Source: Vibrio injensis (GTDB taxonomy: Bacteria; Pseudomonadota; Gammaproteobacteria; Enterobacterales; Vibrionaceae). Taken from it: a stretch of 64,000 nt of DNA. Shown here piece after piece: positions 1 to 10,289 of the stretch. Numbering within the stretch: the stretch's first letter is position 1; every line of letters begins with the position of its first letter. The stretch is taken from positions 248,001-312,000 of the forward strand of contig NZ_BDJF01000011.1 of the NCBI RefSeq assembly GCF_001895205.1, given 5' to 3'. The position numbers were made by a program, and so were the translations under genes. The notes under the pieces are model-generated. The model was not told where the DNA came from. It did no database searches and saw only the letters and a program-made list of their open reading frames with translations.

Positions 1-187
1 CAAACTCATTTTTTCCAAGAGAAACCACTTGACCATCTCGATACTGAATCACCGAATAACGACGCAAGCGATATTTACCGTCTGCATGCTCAGTATGGGG
101 CAGCGTGGCAAACGATGGCGCTAATTGGCGTGTAGCCTCTGGACTTAAATGAGTAATTTGTAAGGTTGTTTCATGTGCAGATAACAT
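1..187 (-). CDS. 2OG-Fe dioxygenase-like protein, N-terminal part
   Basis: The gene is cut by the window edge; only the first 62 codons are present, reading leftward from an ATG at 187. A good ribosome binding site (AAGGAG, six bases before the ATG) fixes the start. The visible segment has the pattern GKYRLRRYSVI, typical of the N-terminal part of the 2OG-Fe dioxygenase family Pfam PF10014, which includes bacterial amino-acid hydroxylases. The iron-binding histidines and the 2-oxoglutarate arginine would lie outside the window, so the assignment rests on this one motif and the substrate is unknown. It is divergent from the marR-MATE pair. Confidence 0.5.
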   Translation of the reverse strand, partial: MLSAHETTLQITHLSPEATRQLAPSFATLPHTEHADGKYRLRRYSVIQYRDGQVVSLGKNEF

Positions 188-383
188 TATTGACTCCTTA
201 ATGAAAACACATGCGAAATACTTTTCATTAACACTTCATTTACATAAAGAATACGGAGAAATAGGCTTTATTCAAGCCAGGCAGCCCACAAATTCCAACC
301 ATGGAAAGAAATAAGATATAAAAAACCATAATTTAAACTTATATTAGATATAAAATCTAAATCCATTCCTCTCAAGGGCTAAA

Positions 384-404
384 TTTTAGACCGACTGTCT
401 AAAA
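384..404. promoter_or_regulatory. Perfect inverted repeat, TetR-type operator candidate
   Basis: TTTTAGAC and GTCTAAAA are perfect 8-base arms around the spacer CGACT, in the divergent intergenic region between the dioxygenase-like gene and marR. The core TAGACCGACTGTCTA resembles operators bound by TetR-family repressors such as NemR, but no TetR gene is in the window, so the cognate protein is unknown. The rest of 188-588 is AT-rich with no gene. Confidence 0.4.
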
Positions 405-550
405 AAATAAAAAGTTCAATAAATACATTACCTTAAAGAATAATAGCGAGCTTTAATCGATCCATTCTGCATACTGATGTACTCCCCATGCCATACCCAG
501 AATTTGTACATACACAACTGAGCTTTAATTCTCTTGCATTCCCCACTTAG

Positions 551-567
551 TTAGTTAGACTAACTAA
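551..567. promoter_or_regulatory. Palindromic operator for the marR-MATE operon
   Basis: TTAGTTA-GAC-TAACTAA is a perfect 7-base inverted repeat ending 21 bases before the marR start. MarR-family repressors typically bind such AT-rich palindromes in their own promoters, so autoregulation of marR and the MATE gene is likely. The site is seen directly; binding is inferred. Confidence 0.55.
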
Positions 568-588
568 ATTAAAGTGAGGAGTAACATC

Positions 589-1053
589 GTGGATTTAAGA
601 CATTGTTTACAACATTTAGAATGGCATTTATGGCACCACTGGCGTGAATACGCGAAACAAAATGGTAATCTAGATTTAACAAGCAGCGAGTTACAATATC
701 TATATACCCTGCTCACTCACGCCGAACAGGGTATACGTTTGACCGAATTGGCCGAGCAGATGAAAGTGAGTAAAGCTTCCGCCAGTACCATGGTTAACAA
801 GTTAAAAAAGCAAGGTTACATTATTCGCGAACCTTGTCCTGAAGATGCCCGAGCGCAACGACTTTTCCCTAGCGCCAAAATGTTAGCCATGCGAGATTAT
901 GAACAAGATGTTTATCAACCTGCGCTATCACACTTTAAACAAACCTTAACCAGCGATGAACTAAAACTACTGGAACAGTTATTAGTCAAAGCTTGTCGTG
1001 ATTTAGACCTTGGGGACATGGATCCACCTCAACTGGCCTCTCGTCCTTATTAA
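589..1053 (+). CDS. MarR-family transcriptional regulator
   Basis: A 154-residue winged-helix regulator of the MarR family, the usual length for this group. The helix-turn-helix region is visible around residues 50-85 (LTELAEQMKVSKASASTMVNKL), with the wing following. I chose the GTG at 589 because GAGGAG lies seven bases upstream; an in-frame GTG at 574 overlaps that site and is less likely. The gene is followed after 12 bases by a MATE efflux gene, so it probably represses that transporter and itself through the palindrome at 551-567. The effector is unknown. Confidence 0.85.
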   Translation: MDLRHCLQHLEWHLWHHWREYAKQNGNLDLTSSELQYLYTLLTHAEQGIRLTELAEQMKVSKASASTMVNKLKKQGYIIREPCPEDARAQRLFPSAKMLAMRDYEQDVYQPALSHFKQTLTSDELKLLEQLLVKACRDLDLGDMDPPQLASRPY

Positions 1054-1065
1054 TTGAGAAACAAC

Positions 1066-2418
1066 ATGATAAATTTACAGCGCACTTCAGTCGGTAAAGC
1101 GTTTTGGCACTACACGTTACCATCGATTGCCGCTCTGATGGTCAGTGGCACCTATCAAATTGTTGATGGTATTTTTGTTGGCCACTTTATCGGTGCCGAT
1201 GGATTAGCCGCAATTAGCTTAGCGTGGCCATTTGTGGGCGTATTACTCGCCTTTGGTATGATGATTGGCATGGGTGCTGGCGCTCATACGTCGCTAAAAA
1301 TGGGCGCAGGCGATATCTCGCAAGCGACTAATTATTTGATTCACGGCCTATTACTGCTGATCGGCGTCGGTTTACCGCTCGGGATCACACTGCACTTTCT
1401 AAGTCCCACATTTTTGCATTTTCAAGGCGCAACGGGTGGCGCTTACTCTCAAGGAGCCGACTATTTATATTGGATGATGGCAGGCGCTCCAATTGTATTA
1501 GCCAGCATTGCTTTACCTCTATTAGTACGCAACGCCGGAGCCCCACGTTTAGCCACACTCGCAATGGGAATTGGTGCGATCAGTAATATTGCCTTAGATG
1601 CGCTCTTTATTGGTTATCTCCGTTTTGGATTGCAAGGGGCCGCGATTGCCACTTTGTTGGGTGAGCTGATCTCAGTCATGATCTGTTTAAACTATCTACT
1701 AAGCCGTCGCAGCCAACTGCCGATCTCAAAGCAAGCTTTTCACTGGCAAGGTAAAGCGATGTTCGACATTCTAAAAACTGGCTTGTCGAGCATGTTGATG
1801 TATATGTACATCAGTTTTTCTATTGTGCTACACAACATGCTGCTGCTCAAACATGGTCAAGCCATCCATGTTGCTGCTTATAGTATTGCTGGTTATCTAC
1901 TGACTTTTTATTATCTGATGGCTGAAGGTACAGCAGGAGGCATGCAGCCTCTGACCAGCTTTTACTACGGTGCCAATCTTAAACAACGCGTCAAAGCAAC
2001 GTTTAAAATTGCTAGCGCATTTACCCTAGGCAGCGGTATTTTTCTGGTTCTAGCAATTCAATGGTCACCCAGTTTCTTTGCGCAATTTTTTATTGCTCAG
2101 GGAGATGAAGCGCTGCTCACCACCACCACATGGGCAATGCGGTTGTTTTTATGTGCCATGTTTTTAGACGGATTTCTGATTCTCACCGCAACGTGGTTCC
2201 AGTCCTTAGGACTAGGCAATAAAGCGACGTTTATCACTATGAGTAATATGATGATTCAGATTCCTTTTTTGTTAGTTTTACCCCATTTCTTTGGTTTAAA
2301 TGGCGTATGGCTTGCGGTTCCAATATCCAACGTCTGTTTATCTTTATTGGTTGGTTTTATGTTATACCGCCAATGGAAAAAACTCGGTCATCAAGCAGAT
2401 TCCGTTGTCATACCATAA
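1066..2418 (+). CDS. MATE-family multidrug efflux transporter
   Basis: A 450-residue inner-membrane protein with about twelve hydrophobic segments, consistent with the MATE (multidrug and toxic compound extrusion) family. The N-terminal half contains the usual SGTYQIVDGIFVGHFIG stretch, and the two halves look like the duplicated bundles of this fold. The family exports cationic drugs by Na+ or H+ antiport; substrate and coupling ion cannot be read here. The ATG at 1066 is chosen over the upstream TTG at 1054 because GAGAA precedes it at a suitable distance. It forms a two-gene operon with the preceding marR. Confidence 0.85.
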   Translation: MINLQRTSVGKAFWHYTLPSIAALMVSGTYQIVDGIFVGHFIGADGLAAISLAWPFVGVLLAFGMMIGMGAGAHTSLKMGAGDISQATNYLIHGLLLLIGVGLPLGITLHFLSPTFLHFQGATGGAYSQGADYLYWMMAGAPIVLASIALPLLVRNAGAPRLATLAMGIGAISNIALDALFIGYLRFGLQGAAIATLLGELISVMICLNYLLSRRSQLPISKQAFHWQGKAMFDILKTGLSSMLMYMYISFSIVLHNMLLLKHGQAIHVAAYSIAGYLLTFYYLMAEGTAGGMQPLTSFYYGANLKQRVKATFKIASAFTLGSGIFLVLAIQWSPSFFAQFFIAQGDEALLTTTTWAMRLFLCAMFLDGFLILTATWFQSLGLGNKATFITMSNMMIQIPFLLVLPHFFGLNGVWLAVPISNVCLSLLVGFMLYRQWKKLGHQADSVVIP

Positions 2419-2532
2419 CCAGGCTTGAATGGCTTGCAGTAGCAGAGAAGGTAAATCATCTACACTGCTGCTGCAAATTCGGACAGGATATATGCCTTTC
2501 CATCCCGAACATTATTCCTTACAATCGATTAA

Positions 2533-3519
<987 letters not shown>

Positions 3520-3556
3520 ATAACCATCGATTGTGCCTCTTGTGTGACAACTGACT

Positions 3557-3588
3557 AACCCAACGGTATATCCGTTGGGTTTTCTTTT
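3557..3588 (+). terminator. Intrinsic terminator of trxB
   Basis: AACCCAACGG and CCGTTGGGTT form a perfect 10-bp stem with a 5-base loop, followed by TTTCTTTT. It separates trxB from cydD. Confidence 0.9.
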
Positions 3589-3637
3589 GTATACTAGCCG
3601 ACTTACCTTTCATAATAATGATCAATAAGCCTTTAAA

Positions 3638-5425
3638 ATGGATAAGAAAAAGCAACGCAGCCTCAATCTTTGGCTCAAGCAGCAAAGCAAACTGGCCAAA
3701 CGCTGGTTAATGCTTGCTATAGGGTTAGGCGTGATTTCTAGCTTGCTCTTGCTTGGGCAAGCCGCCTTGATCGCCAGCATTCTTCATCAGCTAATCATCG
3801 AGCAAGTAGATAAACAAACGTTAATCACACATTTCGGCTTACTGGCCATGACCATTGCACTGCGTGCAGGCTGCTCATGGGCGAGAGAAATGGCTGGATT
3901 TCGTGCAGGCCAAGAGATCAGAACCTACATTCGGCAACTGATCTTTAATAAACTTCGTGATTTAGGTCCCGCCTACATTAAAGGTAAACCTGCCGGTGCA
4001 TGGGCAACCTTAACGCTCGAACAAGTCGAAGAAATGCATGACTTTTTTGCTCGTTACTTACCACAAATGGCTTTGGCTGTATTGATCCCTTTTATCATTT
4101 TAGTGGTGGTATTCCCTGTCAACTGGGCAGCAGGATTAATTTTCTTGATCACCGCTCCGCTTATTCCGCTATTTATGGCTTTAGTGGGCATGAAAGCCGC
4201 TGATGCAGGCAAGAAAAATTTTAAAGCGCTGCAACGATTGTCCGGTCATTTTTATGATCGTTTACAGGCCATGACGACGATCCGTTTATTTGATCGTACT
4301 CAAGCAGAAACTGAGCAAATGCTTGGCGCTTCGGAAGTGTTTCGTAAACGAACTATGGATATCTTACGTATTGCCTTCTTATCCTCTGCAGTATTAGAAT
4401 TTTTTGCATCGGTCTCGATTGCTATCACCGCGGTTTATTTTGGCTTTAGCTTTATTGGCGAGCTCAATTTTGGATATTACGGTACTGGCGTGACTCTATT
4501 TGCTGGATTATTTATTTTGATCCTTGCACCAGAGTTTTACCAGCCTCTACGTGATTTAGGTACCTTTTATCATGCGAAACAACAGGCGATTGCGGCTGCT
4601 GAAAGTATGGTGGATTTCTTAAGCATTGATATCAAACAAGTCCAATCGGGTCATCAGGTTATGGACAATCCCTCTTCTATCGAGATTATTGCCAAAGATT
4701 TATCGGTATTAAGTCTAGAAGGCAAAACCCTCGTTGGCCCGATCTCTTTTCAATTAGCCCATGGTCAAACCACGGCGTTAGTGGGGCCCAGTGGCGCGGG
4801 TAAAACCAGCCTAGTCAATGCCCTGCTCGGCTTTATGCCCTATCAAGGTAGTTTAACCATCAATGGTACAGAATTAAGTCAAATCGACCATGCCTCTTGG
4901 CGAGCCTTGATCAGTTGGATTGGACAAAACCCGCTTTTAGTTCACGGAACCATTCGTGACAATGTCACTTTGGGTAAAGAAAGCGTTGACGATAAACAGT
5001 TAAATCAAGTGCTGGATGATGCCTTTGCTCGTGAGTTTGTCACCTCACATGGACTGGATTACCCCATTAGTGATCGATCTGGTGGCTTATCGGTTGGTCA
5101 AGCTCAACGCTTAGCACTGGCTAGAGCAATGTTACAAAACGGTAAATTCTGGCTCTTAGATGAGCCGACCGCTAGCTTAGATGCACAAAGTGAGCAGCTA
5201 GTGATGCGTAGCTTAACGCAACAAATTAGTGACAAAACAGCGCTGTTTGTGACTCATCAACTCGAACCTCTACGCTCTGTCGATCAGATCTTAGTGATGC
5301 AAGAAGGGCAGATCGTTCAACGGGGTGATTTTCATCAACTCAGTCAACAACCGGGACTCTTTTCTCGCCTGCTTAGTGCAAACCAAACCAGAAAAGATGC
5401 CGATAAGGGGAATTTAGATGCGTGA
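3638..5425 (+). CDS. cydD: Thiol reductant ABC exporter subunit CydD
   Basis: A 595-residue ABC half-transporter with six membrane segments in roughly residues 20-320 and a C-terminal ATPase domain. Walker A (GPSGAGKT, about residue 382), the ABC signature (LSVGQ, about 483) and Walker B (WLLDEPTAS, about 505) are intact. CydDC exports glutathione and cysteine to the periplasm and is needed for assembly of cytochrome bd oxidase. The last 8 bases overlap the start of cydC, which implies translational coupling and heterodimer formation. Confidence 0.95.
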   Translation: MDKKKQRSLNLWLKQQSKLAKRWLMLAIGLGVISSLLLLGQAALIASILHQLIIEQVDKQTLITHFGLLAMTIALRAGCSWAREMAGFRAGQEIRTYIRQLIFNKLRDLGPAYIKGKPAGAWATLTLEQVEEMHDFFARYLPQMALAVLIPFIILVVVFPVNWAAGLIFLITAPLIPLFMALVGMKAADAGKKNFKALQRLSGHFYDRLQAMTTIRLFDRTQAETEQMLGASEVFRKRTMDILRIAFLSSAVLEFFASVSIAITAVYFGFSFIGELNFGYYGTGVTLFAGLFILILAPEFYQPLRDLGTFYHAKQQAIAAAESMVDFLSIDIKQVQSGHQVMDNPSSIEIIAKDLSVLSLEGKTLVGPISFQLAHGQTTALVGPSGAGKTSLVNALLGFMPYQGSLTINGTELSQIDHASWRALISWIGQNPLLVHGTIRDNVTLGKESVDDKQLNQVLDDAFAREFVTSHGLDYPISDRSGGLSVGQAQRLALARAMLQNGKFWLLDEPTASLDAQSEQLVMRSLTQQISDKTALFVTHQLEPLRSVDQILVMQEGQIVQRGDFHQLSQQPGLFSRLLSANQTRKDADKGNLDA

Positions 5426-7139
5426 ATTATTACCTTATCTCAAACTGTATAAAAAACATTGGTTTGGCTTATCACTGGGTATGTTATTGGCCTTTTTTAC
5501 AGTGTGTGCGTCTATTGGCTTACTGACTCTATCTGGATGGTTTTTATCGGCGGCAGCGGTAGCAGGATTAACCATTGCCAGAGAAACGTTCAACTATATG
5601 CTACCTGGGGCTTTTGTCCGCGGATTTGCCATGCAGCGTACTGCTGGACGTTGGGGTGAGCGAGTGGTTAGCCATAATGCCACCTTTAAGCTATTGACCG
5701 ATCTTCGCGTATTCTTTTTTACTAAATTAGCCCCCTTAATTCCGGGACGAATCAATAATCTGCGTGATGCGGATTTGCTCAATCGCTTAGTCGCTGATAT
5801 TAACGCGATGGATCATGTCTACCTAAGACTGATTAACCCTGTAACCGTTGGTGTTTTTGGTATTGGTGCATTAACCGCCCTACTTTGCTGGTTTGATATG
5901 AGCTTAGGGTTAACGTTAGGCGCTATCTTACTGACGTTACTGCTCGTTTGGCCGCCGCTGTTTTACCTGCTCGGTAAACGAAATGGTCAAGCACTAACAG
6001 AACATAAAGCACAGATGCGTATTGCGACTCTAGACTGGCTGCAAGGCTATAGTGAACTGGTTATTTTTAATGCTGAACAGCGCTACCGTAGCGCGATTTT
6101 CACAGCCCAAGACAAGCTGTTATATAACCAAAAGATCAATACCCATTACACCGGACTTGCGCAAGCCCTCTTGCTTCTCGCTAACGGCTGGGCATTGCTA
6201 CTCATGCTTTGGTTAGCGGCAGATGGCGTCAATGGTCAGGCTCCCGATCCGATGATTGCCTTAATGGCCTTTGCAACCATGGCCAGCTTTGAATTACTGA
6301 TGCCGATTGCTGGTGCATTTCAATATTTAGGTCAAACCCTAACCTCCGCCCGTCGCTTGAACGAAGTCATCCTGAGTGAGCCCGAGGTTGTTTTTCCATT
6401 GTCATCGACTCAGCATTCTGAGCAATTGGATATCCAATTTAATGGCGTCAGCTTCGCTTATCCTGACACCACGAAAACTGTGGTTAATCAAATTAATCTA
6501 GCCATCCCAGCTGGAAAAAAAGTGGCGATTGTCGGTCAAACTGGATCGGGGAAATCAACACTCATTCAGTTGCTGTGTCGTTATTGGGATCCATCGCAAG
6601 GAGAAATCTCTATTGGTGGCACTCGCTTGCAAAATTGGCAAGAGAGCGATTTACGCCGGGCCATAAGTGTCGTTAGTCAACGAGTGGATATTCTAAACGG
6701 AAGTTTGCGCGATAATCTTCTGATGGCTAAACCTGATGTTACTGACGAAGAATTACAACAGCGACTTCATCAAGTCGGACTGGAAAAATTATTGGATGGT
6801 CCAGGGCTAGATACTTGGCTTGGTGATGGTGGACGTCAGCTCTCCGGTGGTGAAAAGCGCCGGATTGGTATCGCGAGAGCACTGCTTCATAATGGAAAAA
6901 TTTTGCTGCTTGATGAGCCGACTGAAGGTTTAGATAAACAAACTGAACAACAAATTATGGCGCTACTGCAATCTCATTTCGCGGATAAAACGGTTATTTT
7001 TATCACTCATCGCTTGGTTGATCTTGAATCGATGGACACGATTTGCCTGATTGATCAAGGAGAAATTGTAGAGCAAGGCCATCATAACCAACTACTCGCT
7101 CAACAAGGTCGATACTTCCAACTGCAACAAACTTTATAA
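5418..7139 (+). CDS. cydC: Thiol reductant ABC exporter subunit CydC
   Basis: A 573-residue partner of CydD with the same layout: six membrane segments, then an ATPase domain. Walker A (GQTGSGKST, about residue 372), signature LSGGEKRR (about 474) and Walker B LLLDEPTEG (about 494) are all present. With CydD it forms the heterodimeric exporter of glutathione and cysteine. Its start overlaps the cydD end by 8 bases. No other gene follows in the same operon: a short GC hairpin and 160 bases separate it from the next reading frame. Confidence 0.95.
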   Translation: MRELLPYLKLYKKHWFGLSLGMLLAFFTVCASIGLLTLSGWFLSAAAVAGLTIARETFNYMLPGAFVRGFAMQRTAGRWGERVVSHNATFKLLTDLRVFFFTKLAPLIPGRINNLRDADLLNRLVADINAMDHVYLRLINPVTVGVFGIGALTALLCWFDMSLGLTLGAILLTLLLVWPPLFYLLGKRNGQALTEHKAQMRIATLDWLQGYSELVIFNAEQRYRSAIFTAQDKLLYNQKINTHYTGLAQALLLLANGWALLLMLWLAADGVNGQAPDPMIALMAFATMASFELLMPIAGAFQYLGQTLTSARRLNEVILSEPEVVFPLSSTQHSEQLDIQFNGVSFAYPDTTKTVVNQINLAIPAGKKVAIVGQTGSGKSTLIQLLCRYWDPSQGEISIGGTRLQNWQESDLRRAISVVSQRVDILNGSLRDNLLMAKPDVTDEELQQRLHQVGLEKLLDGPGLDTWLGDGGRQLSGGEKRRIGIARALLHNGKILLLDEPTEGLDKQTEQQIMALLQSHFADKTVIFITHRLVDLESMDTICLIDQGEIVEQGHHNQLLAQQGRYFQLQQTL

Positions 7140-7200
7140 CTAATCAATAAACAACGTATTGAATAGCATAGTTATTACTATATTATATGGTTTTTATTCT

Positions 7201-7221
7201 CGCCCTACATAACGTAGGGCG
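7201..7221 (+). terminator. Hairpin downstream of cydC
   Basis: CGCCCTAC-ATAAC-GTAGGGCG is a perfect 8-bp stem followed by ACTTATTTC. The U-run is poor, so this may be a weak intrinsic terminator or a 3'-end stabilising structure. Confidence 0.45.
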
Positions 7222-7299
7222 ACTTATTTCAATCATAACTAAGCCCTCTTTAATCTCGGTTTATTGACGATTCATCGTAGGGACACAACGGAGTTGACA

Positions 7300-9018
7300 G
7301 TGAAAAAACTGATTCTTGCCGCGGCAATTACTGCCACGGCAGCGGCGGGTGGCTATTTTTACCATCTTGATTCTAAAGCCAATACTGATCTCGATCCTTT
7401 ATTAACACTTATTCCAGCCGAATCGGCTTTTGTCTCTTTCACTACCGAAGAGTACGATCATTATCAATACTTACATGCTTTCGGTTATGCCCAAGAGAGT
7501 TTATACGACTATTTTGATGATAGAGAGTTCACTGCAGAACAAGCGTTTATTATTGATTATCTTGATGGTTATTTACAAAGTGCGGTCGATAAACAAACAC
7601 TGAAAAACTACCTCGGCACACCAGATAGCATTCAGCCTATCATGTATACCTTAGGCTTAATTCCTGTATACAAAATTCAGCTCGAAAACAGTGATACGTT
7701 TTGGCGAACCATCTCACAAGTTGAACAAGAAACTGGAGCCACCTACCAAACAGGTCAGTTAGGTGAGGTCAATTATCGTCGTTATCGACTCACTGAAGAA
7801 GGGGATGAAGATATTGATCTGATCATTGCGGTCGACAATAAAATCGCTACCTTTACGCTTGATATTCCCATGTTAGGTGAAGAAAATCCGCTTAAATTAG
7901 CGTTGGGCATTGAAAAACCTCAGCTCTCTTTTGCGCAAAGCGATCGTTTTAGTAAGCTAAAAACTAAGTATGGAAAACAATACAGCAACTATGCCGACTT
8001 AGATCATCAAGCGATTATCCAAGGCCTCACTCAACCAGGAAGTAACCGTATTGCTCGTCAACTAGAGGCATTGCAACAACAAACCTCTGAACCATTTCTT
8101 GATGAGCTTCGTCACCCCAATTGTCAAGCAGAGTTAGCAGCCATTGGCCGTAACTGGCCACGCACTGTCGGGCTTGCTGAATATAGCATGCATAATGGGC
8201 AAGCGGCGATCAAGGGTAAATTGGTCATTGAAAGCCATAACCAAGTGATCATTAATGCACTCAAAGCAATACGTGGCTTTTTACCTGAAGTGACCGATCC
8301 TCAAGAGCGTATTTTTTCTATCGGCCTTGGTTTAGATATTTCAAAATTAGCCACTTCTGTTGGTAGTATTTGGAATGACCTACGCCAACCAAGCTACTCT
8401 TGTGAGTTTTTGGCTGATTTTCAACAGAGTTTAGGCGATGAAAATCCAGCAGCAATGCTAAGTCTAGGAGCAAGTATGCTTGGCAGTGTAAAAGGTATGC
8501 ATTTTGCGCTGAATGATCTGTCCTTAGATACAGAACATCCTTTTGGCCCACAATTGGATAAACTCGATTTTCTCTTCACTCTTTCAGCAAATCAACCTGA
8601 AAACCTCTTACTCAGTGCTCAAATGTTCGTACCCGAATTAGCACACTTGGCGCTTGAAGCCAATGGTGAGCCAATGGATCTGTCGACACTGGTGAGTGCT
8701 GAAACGGGTATACAAACACCGTTATTTGCTCGTCTTAATGATAAACACCTTGCTCTGTATTCTGGCGCCCAATCAGCAACCTCCGCAGAAGCTATCTTAA
8801 AACAACCATTAACGTCTAAAGGACTGTTTCAGTTTGATGTTAATATGCCACGTTTTATGGAAGCAATGCGATTAGCAGCAGAATTCAGTGACGAAGAGCT
8901 TCCTGAAGAGTTAATGCATGGTGCAACGAGTAACACGGTTACTCAGTTTATCATCGACATTAACGATAACGGCATTGTACTTGACTATCATCAATATTCA
9001 GCCAAACCTGTACAATAA
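7300..9018 (+). CDS. Exported protein of unknown function
   Basis: I cannot assign a function. The 572-residue product starts with a lysine pair and a hydrophobic Ala-rich segment (residues 4-20), which reads as a signal peptide or signal anchor, followed by an acidic, soluble and probably periplasmic body. The start LIPAESAFVSF of the mature part resembles the opening of DUF3352-type periplasmic proteins, but this is weak. The GTG at 7300 is preferred because GGAG lies six bases upstream; the in-frame TTG at 7264 would disrupt the signal peptide. Only a couple of cysteines and no catalytic motif are visible. It lies between cydC and the convergent rluB and shares a bidirectional terminator with rluB. 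Confidence 0.75.
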   Translation: MKKLILAAAITATAAAGGYFYHLDSKANTDLDPLLTLIPAESAFVSFTTEEYDHYQYLHAFGYAQESLYDYFDDREFTAEQAFIIDYLDGYLQSAVDKQTLKNYLGTPDSIQPIMYTLGLIPVYKIQLENSDTFWRTISQVEQETGATYQTGQLGEVNYRRYRLTEEGDEDIDLIIAVDNKIATFTLDIPMLGEENPLKLALGIEKPQLSFAQSDRFSKLKTKYGKQYSNYADLDHQAIIQGLTQPGSNRIARQLEALQQQTSEPFLDELRHPNCQAELAAIGRNWPRTVGLAEYSMHNGQAAIKGKLVIESHNQVIINALKAIRGFLPEVTDPQERIFSIGLGLDISKLATSVGSIWNDLRQPSYSCEFLADFQQSLGDENPAAMLSLGASMLGSVKGMHFALNDLSLDTEHPFGPQLDKLDFLFTLSANQPENLLLSAQMFVPELAHLALEANGEPMDLSTLVSAETGIQTPLFARLNDKHLALYSGAQSATSAEAILKQPLTSKGLFQFDVNMPRFMEAMRLAAEFSDEELPEELMHGATSNTVTQFIIDINDNGIVLDYHQYSAKPVQ

Positions 9019-9034
9019 TCATCTTCATTACTAT

Positions 9035-9063
9035 AAAAATCCCGAGCATTGCTCGGGATTTTT
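9035..9063. terminator. Bidirectional terminator between convergent genes
   Basis: AAAAATCCCGAGC and GCTCGGGATTTTT form a perfect 13-bp stem with a 3-base loop, giving a U-run on either strand. It serves the exported-protein gene (plus) and rluB (minus). Confidence 0.92.
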
Positions 9064-9130
9064 ATATTTAACTGTATCTGGATTGGCGACTTTTATTATC
9101 AAGCCAGCGACCGAATAACAATAAGTAGAC

Positions 9131-10171
9131 TTAACCTTGGCGACGTGGCGCTTTCGCTTTACCGTTCGGCGCCCGAGTACCTTGACGGCTACTCTGCTCT
9201 TGTGCGCTATTACGGGTACTTGAACCCGGCTTTCGGCGACCACGTGCAGGTGCATTACCTGTCGAACCACCTGTCGTTGTCCCGTTAGTTACTCGGCTTT
9301 TCGGTTTAGCGGTAGTGGTCGTGATTCGCTCTTCATGACGTTTCACCGCTCGACGGATCTTCTGGCTACGTGAACGCTCACGTTTGCGTGATGTATTATC
9401 TTTCGATTCATCCAGCATGGTTTCTTTTTCTGGACGCAGTTCTACTAAATCACGTAAGTAGTTAACTTGCTTAAGATCCAACTCCGCCCAACCGCCACGT
9501 GGTAATTTCTTATCTAAGAAAATATCGCCATAACGAACGCGTTTCAAACGACTGACGGTGGTTCCTTGCGATTCCCACAAACGACGCACTTCACGGTTAC
9601 GTCCCTCGTTAATCACCACATAGAAGGTATGGTTCATCCCTTCACCACCCGCATACATCACATCTTCAAAACGAGCCATGCCGTCTTCAAGCTGCACACC
9701 GCGCACTAAGTTACGAATTTTTTCTTCATTGATTTCACCAAAAACCCGCACTAAGTATTCACGTTCAACCTGACGACTTGGGTGCATCAAACGGTTAGCC
9801 AGTTCACCATCAGTAGTGAACAGCAATAAACCAGAGGTATTGGCATCAAGACGCCCAACTGAAATCCAGCGTGAGCCACGAATTTTTGGCAAACGATCAA
9901 ACACGGTACGACGGCCTTCCGGATCGTGACGAGTACACAACTCACCTTCCGGTTTATAGTAAGCCAGCACACGACAGATCACTTCTTCTGGTGCTTTAGC
10001 AGAAACGGCATGCCCATCAATACGTACTACGGCGCTTTCATCTTCTAGACGTTCACCGAGTATAGCTACCTTGCCATTAACACTTACACGTCCAGCTCGG
10101 ATCAGAGCTTCAAGCTCTCGACGAGAACCATGACCAGCACGTGCTAAAACTTTTTGTAACTTTTCGCTCAT
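9131..10171 (-). CDS. rluB: 23S rRNA pseudouridine(2605) synthase RluB
   Basis: This 346-residue protein makes pseudouridine at position 2605 of 23S rRNA (E. coli numbering). An S4 RNA-binding domain occupies about residues 2-60. The RsuA-family catalytic motif GRLDANTSG carries the catalytic aspartate at residue 109. After about residue 250 the protein continues as a long tail rich in Arg, Lys, Gly, Ser and Thr, probably disordered and RNA-binding; such tails vary widely in length among RluB proteins. RluB rather than RluE/F/RsuA is chosen because of the basic tail and the neighbourhood with yciO, rnm and trp. Confidence 0.92.
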   Translation of the reverse strand: MSEKLQKVLARAGHGSRRELEALIRAGRVSVNGKVAILGERLEDESAVVRIDGHAVSAKAPEEVICRVLAYYKPEGELCTRHDPEGRRTVFDRLPKIRGSRWISVGRLDANTSGLLLFTTDGELANRLMHPSRQVEREYLVRVFGEINEEKIRNLVRGVQLEDGMARFEDVMYAGGEGMNHTFYVVINEGRNREVRRLWESQGTTVSRLKRVRYGDIFLDKKLPRGGWAELDLKQVNYLRDLVELRPEKETMLDESKDNTSRKRERSRSQKIRRAVKRHEERITTTTAKPKSRVTNGTTTGGSTGNAPARGRRKPGSSTRNSAQEQSSRQGTRAPNGKAKAPRRQG

Positions 10172-10289
10172 TTATCTACCTATGATGTCGTCTTCTCAGA
10201 CGTCGAATGACAATATGCGATCTTAAAATCGCGGTCGAATATTATTGCAAATAATCCAATAAAAAGCACTCGTTTTGTGACTGATACGA

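Noticed and set aside
9049..9288. 79-codon frame through the rluB terminator
   Set aside because: It begins inside the bidirectional terminator and runs antisense to the low-complexity rluB tail.
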